Assembly (NCBI GenBank): GCA_024305405.1
Contig: JAKNDB010000103.1
Span: 682,001-746,000 of the forward strand
From: Dirofilaria immitis
Lineage: Eukaryota; Nematoda; Chromadorea; Rhabditida; Onchocercidae
DNA length: 64,000 nucleotides
Direction: 5' to 3'
The position numbers and the translations under genes were made by a program. The stretch's first letter is position 1; each line of letters begins with the position of its first letter. The notes below the pieces were generated by a model. It had not been told where the DNA came from and did not search any database. It worked only from the letters and a program-made list of their open reading frames with translations. Positions 56,751-64,000 of this stretch are shown here, one piece after another.

Positions 56751-58658
56751 ATGCCGCTAACTAAGCGTGCAATTTCGCCAGTCGACGTAAGCCTTCATCG
56801 TCTGCCATCTTCGATACAGCACGACGAATTGGAATGCGTTGCAAATGGTACTCTAGCTAATTTAATTCGACAACTCAGTTCGTTAAGCCGACATGCTGAA
56901 CATATTTTTGGTGAAGTTTATCACGAAGCCGTAAAATTGGATCATAAAACAAACACTCTATCGCAGAGGATTGAAAGACTAGCGCATAAAGTGACACAAC
57001 TAGACTACACACAAGAACAGGGTTATTTAATTTTCTAGATTGAATGGTTGAATTGACAAATAATGTAACCTGAAGAATGAGCAAAAGTATGCGTCATTGG
57101 TGTCATGATATATCTGATTCAACATTTCTCTGCTCTTTGAACTGTGTATATGGTATATATCGCAATAGAGATATTGAAATTATATTTCAGTATCACTTGA
57201 AGATTTACATATGCGAAAACCATTCAAAAGTAGTTGTTTAATCGATCAGCATACATTAGATCGTCAAACGTTACCTTCCGCATTGGCAGAATGTTATGCT
57301 GCTTGTGATCCACCTCCCAATCTGGATGCTTTGAATCCATACAGAGATGATAAAAAGAATGCACTTAGGTTAGCTTTATCATGTTTTCTTTCCTATTGAT
57401 TAAGATATCGAATACGAAAAAGATTATGCTTTGATATGGAAGGTAAAAAGAAAAGAAAGTTTTATGTATGTGTTGTAGGTATTATACTGATCCATCATAT
57501 TTCTTCGATTTGTGGAGACAAGAAATGCTGAAAGATGTTGGTGATGGACGTCGCGGACGTTCTATTAGATCACCAGCTGAAAACAAAAGTCCTCGAAAGA
57601 AACGTAATCGTCAGTCTATGACAAATAATATCGGGCGAGATTCCATTCCAAGGTTTAAATTTTATCTTTATATGCTTATATATCTTTTTGTTTTATCAAC
57701 GTTTCATAATGAAAATAACGATATGGTTTTTGCTGTATTTTCAGATATTCTGTTGCATCGCAGCAGCGTCCTGCAGATATTATGCATTTTCCAGCAGAAT
57801 ATCAAGCACCTCAGATAGTGCACATTGACCAAGTCCGTGTACCTATTGGAATGAGTGTACCAACTAGCAATGGTTATGCTACTACGACACCAAATAAAGC
57901 TTCAGTTCCGCCTTTTTCTTCATCCGTGAAAGAGGCAAGATTTTCCGAATTTTCGAAAAACATTAATGGAATATTAATGGGATTGTCTATTTGAAATTCA
58001 GTTCTTCTCGTTTATTAGTATTGAAAATTCTCTGTTACAACCAAATCGAATTTCAGAAGTCGCCAGATGTTTTAGCTAATAACCAAATAACTAGCCAGTT
58101 GGCCGATATTGACTTGCAAGACGATTCTCTTTTGGAGGATGATCTTCCTCCACCACCTCCACCCCTCATGCATACCTCACTAGTTTGTCAGATGCCTTCT
58201 CCACCTACAATGCAGTACGTTGCCCCATCTGCTAATTCTATTCCACCCCACCTCCTCCACCACCACCATTATGTGTTACCTCAGTTACAACAGCTATTCA
58301 GTCGCCCATTGCTGTTGTATCTTTTGCTAATAACGAAGAAGCGAAAAACGAGACATCCACCATTCAAGTGTCTGATACACGTTTGAATCTACTCGCTGAA
58401 ATACAATCTGGCATAAAACTCAAACAGGTAAAATTGATATGTTTTGATGCCGTAAAGATATATAATCTTCTTTATAAAATGCTGAATTCATAAAAGTGTA
58501 ATTTCCAGGTGCAAAGGAAAGAACAAGCGGCAGAGGAGAAAGCAGCTGCAGAAGCGAATGATGTTGCGGCCATATTGCGTCGTAGGATGGAGCACATTCT
58601 GGGACATTCTGATAGTAATAGTGAATCCCCAACAGATGATGATGAAGAGTGGGATTAG
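56751..58658 (+). CDS. wve-1: WAVE/SCAR actin-nucleation regulator
   Basis: Subunit of the WAVE complex; activates Arp2/3 under Rac control at the plasma membrane. Exons 56751-57021, 57191-57368, 57479-57652, 57745-57925, 58057-58427, 58509-58658; about 441 residues. N-terminal WAVE homology domain: MPLTKRAISPVD, ELECVANGTLANLIRQLSSL, AEHIFGEV, IERLAHKVTQLD, MRKPFKSS, NPYRDDKKNALRYYTDPSYF and FDLWRQEML. Then a basic stretch (SPRKKRNRQ), a proline-rich part (LPPPPPPL and IPPPP once mended) and a C-terminal VCA: WH2 RLNLLAEIQSGIKLKQV, helix VAAILRRRMEHI, acidic end DDDEEWD with the conserved tryptophan. One C is missing in the run 58246-58249; without mending, the VCA is lost. It is followed on the same strand by fdps-1, as in C. 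elegans (R06C1.3 and R06C1.2). Confidence 0.93.
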
Positions 58659-59607
58659 ATAACATAGTTTTAATTTATTAATCCACATGGTAGTGATTGT
58701 GCCTTCTAACATTAATAGCTTTGAATATTCTAGAGCAATTTGACTAGAATATTTGATCAGTTTCCTTTTAGCGAGTTTTGCTAAGCGAATTAATTTGCGT
58801 TCTATCGTTTTTGCGTCTTTAATGTTGCCGTTCATATACTCTGACGATTATTCAGATTAAATTTAATAAAATATTAGGAAAGCAAATATGCTGTTAATAT
58901 GTGTACTGATTCTTTATATTTGAGCTTATATATTTTATGTTGATTAATTGAGATTATATACCGAGTGGTGGAACATGAGAAATCATTATCATGAAAAATA
59001 AGTATAACATTTCGTGGCACCTAATATTTTGTTCAAGTTTGTTTATTTCTTGTATGGAAGCAAATTTATTTTGTGTATTTTATATTAAGGTAAATAACAG
59101 AAAATTTATTTATCGCAGAATTTTGTTGTTAATCAACTATCTTAGCGCAGACATTACTACTTAGACATATGATAAATATCAGCCATATGTCATTGTTCCA
59201 TGGCTATGGTATTAACGTTTTTGATAGATTTATACATTTTGATAGATTTATTTTGTGATATCATTATATTATGGTTTCCTTTGACTATAATATTTGCAGT
59301 ACTTTTATTATTACACTATCATTTTTCATTCTGGGTACTTAATTTGCAGGTCCCTTCTTTCAAACAGCACTTGTACAAGGTCTACGAAACTTTATTATTC
59401 TTTATGAGTTTGTTATCAGTTTTATATTAAATATCTTTGATTTTTGAATTCTACATTTGTTGAAAATTTCTGGAGAGTATTTCACTTATTTCCATATGGA
59501 AGTGTTTTGGAGTATTTTGAGGAATAGCGTTCATTAAACTACTTTTCACATCCTCTTATTACAGTTCATTAAACTACTTTTCATATCCTCCCATTACAGT
59601 GACTATT
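58659..59607. other. wve-1 to fdps-1 spacer
   Basis: About 950 bases, AT-rich, with no coding signal. It contains the wve-1 3' UTR (AATAAA at about 58865) and ends in a duplicated acceptor-like element just before the fdps-1 ATG. Confidence 0.6.
59530..59599 (+). repeat. 35-base tandem duplication ending in two splice acceptors
   Basis: Copy 1 is 59530-59564 and copy 2 is 59565-59599, with three mismatches. Each ends ATTACAG after a pyrimidine-rich stretch, so each is a plausible 3' splice or trans-splice site for the fdps-1 transcript whose ATG is nine bases further on. Confidence 0.85.
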
Positions 59608-61487
59608 ATGGTTGCCGGTTTTACAATATGTATAGAAAAAAATTGTTGATGCGATAAAAATATCAAAAGAATTGCTGTGCAGAAATTTGTCATTGGTCTA
59701 CGGGGACATGAAGCAAAATGTATCAGAGATCGAGTCGATAAGGTAAAACTTTATGCATAAATGTTCATTCAATGAGTTCATTAATTACATGCACTGAAAT
59801 ATGTATTTGTGAGGAAATTATATGACAAATTTAAAATGTTAGCTTCCCATCAGGAAGTCGTATATGCATTTGGTTATGTTAATTGATCTTTTTGATAGTG
59901 TAGTTGTTCGATCATTCTGTTTGTGGTGGTAAATGTAATCGAGGCATACTATTAGTGACGGCTTATAAGGCACTCGGTGGGCAACAGAATGAAGAACGAT
60001 TGGAAATGGTGACAAATACGGCAGCATGTTTGGAACTTTGCAGAGCTTTTTCCTTATCGAAGATGATATAGTGGATGAAGGCATCAGCAGAAGAGGCAAA
60101 CCATGTTGGCATCGACTGGTCCATTATTTTCTTTTCTTATTTGATGAAATGATTCTGCTTGATCTTTTAGATCATGTTTTTATCTCTGGAATCCTTATTT
60201 CCTATTTGTTTAATCATGCTAAAGCTTTATAACGCAGAAAATAGCCTATCTTTATAACGGAGAAAATAGCCTATATAGCACTGGTTGATCCAACGAGACG
60301 ATTTTAGGAAGGGATAGGAATAAATGGAATTAATGACGGATTGCTACTGGACTGCATGGTATCGTATATTTTATGCAACAATCGTGTTCCAGTTGCAGTT
60401 AGGGACGCTTTTGATGAAGTAAGCTTTGTATTTTTATAGTTTTCCTTGTCTTTAATAATTTAGTAATTTGAAAGGTGCAGAATATTAGATTATTATTTGA
60501 AAATCTTTTGTATTCATATTGGGGGAACAATCATTTATTTCCGTTCAGGGATATAATTTTTAAGGCTCGACGCGTTACAATACTCGGACAAATATTTGAT
60601 AGTGACACAAAGAATTTTGAAGACTGCACTTGGCAAAGGTTGCTTCATACTTTGGAAAACCTTCAAATTATTTGCATAGAATAATTCATTATCTTCCAAT
60701 AATATTTTTCAGATATCGGATAATAACTCAGTATAAGACGTCACATTATACTTATTTTACACCGCTGCAGATCGCAGCTCTTTTAACTGCGCAGCCACTA
60801 ATCATTGAACCTTTAAAACGGATTGCATATCAGCTTGGTTATCTCTTCCAGTCTGAAGTATTCTTTCCGTTGAATTTGGAAGAAATTCTCGTGAACTATT
60901 CGTTCAAAAGACAGAACATGATCTGTCTTTATCATTTTTATAGACACTGCTTAATGCTAAAGATTGGCTATCGATTCTAATGAAATAACGGCGGTTTTGT
61001 TCCATTCCTTAGTTTATTAGTTTATAAGAAAGTTCAGCTCTTTAGGATGATTACATGGATTGTTTTGGCGATAAATCGATAATGGGTAAAGTAGGAAATG
61101 ATTTGATGGGAGCGAAATGTACATGGGTCACTTGCAAAGCAATGGAGAAATTAGCAAATCAGCCAAGCTTCCTAATGGACTTCCGGGTATTATTTTGCTT
61201 CAGTTATCTAAATTAATATAAAATACAAGTTATTTTATCAAAGAAGCAAAAATTTTTTCCTTTTTCTTGAAAATCTATTTCCAGGAGCATTTCGGTAAGC
61301 GAAGCATTATTTCGGAGCAAAAACTGAAAGACATTTTGGCATATTTGCGAGTGGCGGATGATTTCCCTTGTTTCGTGAAAGATGCGCGGTTAGGATACTC
61401 AGCAACATCGATCAATTCCCGATGATAGACATCAGACCAGCCCTAAGAAAATCAGTTGATGATTTAGTAAACGCAAATTTCCAATAA
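59608..61487 (+). CDS. fdps-1: Farnesyl diphosphate synthase
   Basis: Condenses dimethylallyl/geranyl diphosphate with isopentenyl diphosphate to give FPP for prenylation, dolichol and ubiquinone. Exons: 59608-59742 (uncertain), 59904-60118, 60308-60418, 60565-60638, 60713-60857, 61046-61186, 61285-61487; nearly 340 residues. Seen: [10 protein letters not shown], first Asp-rich motif DDIVD followed by [38 protein letters not shown], second Asp-rich motif [12 protein letters not shown], and [11 protein letters not shown]. With the T run at 60047-60051 restored to six, two phenylalanines stand four and five residues before DDIVD, the mark of C15-length synthases. Other breaks: A run 59636-59642 in the first exon and a T at about 61362-61364, after which the C-terminus ends DDLVNANFQ. 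The start ATG is tentative. Confidence 0.88.
60225..60274 (+). repeat. 25-base tandem duplication in an fdps-1 intron
   Basis: 60225-60249 and 60250-60274 are identical except one base (GCAGAAAATAGCC versus GGAGAAAATAGCC). Intronic, no coding effect seen. It is the second short tandem duplication in the same gene. Confidence 0.9.
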
Positions 61488-62303
61488 ACTATTTTTTTCT
61501 ATGCTGGAATTGGATGACAAAAACACATTTCCAAATGGGAAACATCTCGCATAATGATATGCTTCGGAGAGACAACATTTAATTTTGATTTAACATTTTC
61601 ATTTATAGCTAAAATTTTCGAAATATATCTCAATGTTTGTGACCAGCTCAATAAATTACTTAGGGTTTGTGCCATAAAATGCCAGTCAAAGAGATCTTTA
61701 CTCACCAAAGTCTGAAAAAATCTTTACTTAACAAAAACTGAAAGGAGAATAAAGGGAAAAAGTAATGCTGAAAACCATTTTCAATAATGTGACATACGAT
61801 ATCCATGTGCAACACAGTAATAATAAGTTGTTCCTATCCAAAGGCTTTATCACTTTGCGTTAATAAGATATGATGTTTCATTTGAATCACTTCCAATAAC
61901 AGCAACAAATTCATCTCATCGAAAAAATGTTTCAGAGAATAACAACTCAATGTTCCAGTAGCTCAGCGGTTCTTCACGAAAACTGTGTTTAAAACATGAA
62001 TCCAGCAGTATAACATGAAGAAAAAAACTAAAAAGCGATAATTCGAAGCAACAAACGCCACATAATTTAATTATTATCACAACCTCTGGCAGAATCGAAT
62101 AAAGAAAAAAATAAAAAGAAGAATGGAATCTTCGAAATATAGCTGATATGACAGCTGAAATTATGCATAATTTTAACAACGATTGCTCCTTTTCTCAAGC
62201 ATGAAAAAACATGGATGTAATACAGCATGAAAGATACTGGTCGTCAACATCTTTTGAAAAAAATCTATTTCACCCGAAAACAATTTTATAAAGATAAATC
62301 TTA
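61488..62303. other. Convergent spacer fdps-1 / ile-1
   Basis: Just over 800 bases between two converging stop codons. It should contain both 3' UTRs. No gene or repeat of note was seen. Minus-strand frames at 61499 and 61916 show no family features. Confidence 0.6.
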
Positions 62304-64000
62304 TCAATAAAATTTCGCTTTGTCTGGTTTGCTTCTGAAATAAAATAACTTTAGAAATAAAGCCTCGGCAATTTTTCTAGCAGAGAAATACATAATTAAA
62401 CAGAATGCCAAACATTTCCGGGAAACTTACTTTATCCATAAGACGATAATGATAACTGCACTCTGCGCAAAAATAACAGTCACGAAAAATGAAGACGATA
62501 AACAGGACATATTCGGGCAATTGCCACCAACAATTTGTGCACTTGGCTGAAAAAGAAATAAGTCCCAGTACATAAAAATATATGTTTAAACTCCTTCTGT
62601 AAAAAAAAGTCATGGAAATCAGGTGTGGAATAAAATAATTAGTCACAACGTTAGGAGCGAAGAGGTCAGAAAAATTTGAGAAATTGTTTGAAGACAAAAG
62701 AAAATAAAGATATTAAGTATTTAGAAGCTATATTACTTTTGTTTTTGTGGATAGGATCAGCCTCAAATGTCATTACATTTTATTTTATTATAAATTATGC
62801 TTCGTTGTTTACTGATTTTTTAATCAAAATGGACCTTTTAGTTTAATTGGATTTAAAAATAAAAATAAAAAAATACTTAAATGAATTAATAATTTATTTT
62901 GAACATCTAAGAAAGAAAAAAAAAGGAAAATGAAATATGAATTGAAATTAAGCAATTCTTATGTCTAAAAACCAAAAGCCACTTTTTGGTCTCTCCTGAA
63001 ACGTCGCTATCGACGATTCAGGAGAGAGCATGGTTAGTCCGATATTTTTTTAATTTAAACTTTCTTAAGCAAAATTTTTGATATTATTTGAGCTATTATT
63101 AATTTTGCAATTCCATAACCAAACTACTATGGCTTTCGGTGCCACCTGACATTATTTTCCTGTGGGTACTGTTTTTTGTTTCAGCTTTGTAGTTTGCCAC
63201 ATGTGTAGTTGCGATTTTTGGAGATTTTTTAATTAAAACAATTTTAGAAAAGATAAATATTCAACGAATAGCAACTATAGCTCAATTGGATGAAGAAGGT
63301 GAAATTGTTTATCTAGAGCTGCATTTTCTGTTTATATCTATAACTAAATTAAAATTTAGATGGAAAATTACCGTTCCAAGTTGGGTCGTTCGAATTTGTC
63401 GTACGTCATTTTGTATTGTTTCAACAAGAGATCGTAAAGCTGGATCTGCTGATTGTAAAGCTGGATCTGGAGTGATACCAGACGGCGATCCCATTGCACT
63501 GCCAATTTTCTGCTCGAGATTATAAGTACGAGTGAATATTTCATTCATGTAGCTCTTCATATCTCGGACATTAGATATTAAATCTCGTAGTGACTATAAT
63601 AACAAAAGTTCCATAACAAATATGAGACTTTTCTAACCCATATATAATTAAAACATAGTAGTAGATTTTACGAATAGTTATTCAAGGAATAATAACCTGT
63701 AATGCTTCATTCTTCTCATGCTGTTGGAAACCTCCAGCATTGCCAGCCACTTCACCCGGTCCAACAGATGCAGCTCCACCAGTTTTAGCTGCACACTGTT
63801 GAAGCATTGAAGATTGGATACTTTGCTGCCGACTAAAAGTAATGCTTTAGAATATTTTCTAATTTTCTACCAAAGTAATTTCATGCAAGAAGGTACCAGT
63901 TAGTTCAAAGGATACCTGATATCCTGTAAACGACTTTCCAGATGTTGTAGAATTTGATGGATATTTGTTTGCATTTCAAGAATCATTCTCATTTCTCTCT
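62304..64000 (-). CDS. ile-1: ERGIC-53/LMAN1-type cargo receptor, C-terminal part
   Basis: Membrane lectin that cycles between ER and Golgi and carries glycoproteins forward. The 5' part is beyond the right edge. Minus-strand exons: 64000-63916, 63832-63697, 63593-63372, 62546-62431, 62334-62304. The helical stalk reads REMRMILEMQTNIHQILQHL, matching RELRQIFEGQNRIHLEIKQL of human LMAN1, then NEALQSLRDLISNVRDMKSY. Next a short cysteine segment (CPNMSCLSSS), one membrane helix (FFVTVIFAQSAVIIIVLWI) and a short cytosolic tail KSKPDKAKFY. Lysines at -3 and -5 fit a K-x-K-x-x COPI retrieval signal, and the aromatic Phe-Tyr end fits the COPII export signal of LMAN1 (KKFF). No frame break was found in these exons. 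All splice phases agree. Confidence 0.9.
62971..63027. repeat. Two adjacent hairpins in an ile-1 intron
   Basis: First: ACCAAAA at 62971-62977 pairs with TTTTGGT at 62984-62990. Second: 62990-63006 pairs with 63011-63027 over 17 bases with one mismatch and a CTAT loop (arm CTCTCCTGAA). Unusually GC-rich and stable for this AT-rich intron. Confidence 0.88.

Overview
This window looks like nuclear DNA from a parasitic nematode, probably a spirurid or filarial worm. It is strongly AT-rich. Genes are cut into many short exons with GT...AG introns and short TTTCAG-type acceptors. All seven genes are best matched by C. elegans genes that I recall lying on chromosome I: hmr-1, rskn-1, serr-1, lam-3, exo-3, wve-1 and fdps-1, with ile-1 as an eighth, cut by the right edge. 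Two neighbouring pairs, rskn-1/serr-1 and wve-1/fdps-1, are also close neighbours in C. elegans. Species cannot be fixed from the sequence alone.

Layout. 882-7897 (+): 3' part of a type III classical cadherin (hmr-1). 7898-14980: gene-poor, with microsatellites. 14981-22108 (+): p90 ribosomal S6 kinase (rskn-1). 23271-26090 (+): serine racemase (serr-1). About 26730-29633 (-): decayed BEL/Pao LTR retrotransposon with two diverged LTRs and gag remnants. 29910 to about 51754 (-): laminin alpha of the alpha-1/2 type (lam-3). 54452-56216 (-): AP endonuclease of the exonuclease III family (exo-3). 56751-58658 (+): WAVE/SCAR actin regulator (wve-1). 59608-61487 (+): farnesyl diphosphate synthase (fdps-1). 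62304-64000 (-): C-terminal part of an ERGIC-53-type cargo receptor (ile-1).

Functionally the genes fall into adhesion and basement membrane (hmr-1, lam-3), signalling to kinases and actin (rskn-1, wve-1), and housekeeping metabolism, repair and secretion (serr-1, fdps-1, exo-3, ile-1). There is no prokaryote-like operon. exo-3 and wve-1 are divergent over about 535 bases and may share a promoter.

The most important thing for a user is that almost every gene carries single-base reading-frame breaks, nearly all in short homopolymers and nearly all missing one base. Exon borders, splice phases and catalytic motifs are otherwise intact. I read these as sequencing or assembly errors, not pseudogenes. 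Naive translation will truncate most of these proteins. I found no convincing new biological system. The more curious items are two apparent GC-AG introns in hmr-1, a 25-base-pair hairpin abutting an LTR, a poly-aspartate insert in the RSK tail, a changed metal ligand in serine racemase, and duplicated splice-acceptor sequences near fdps-1 and within lam-3.
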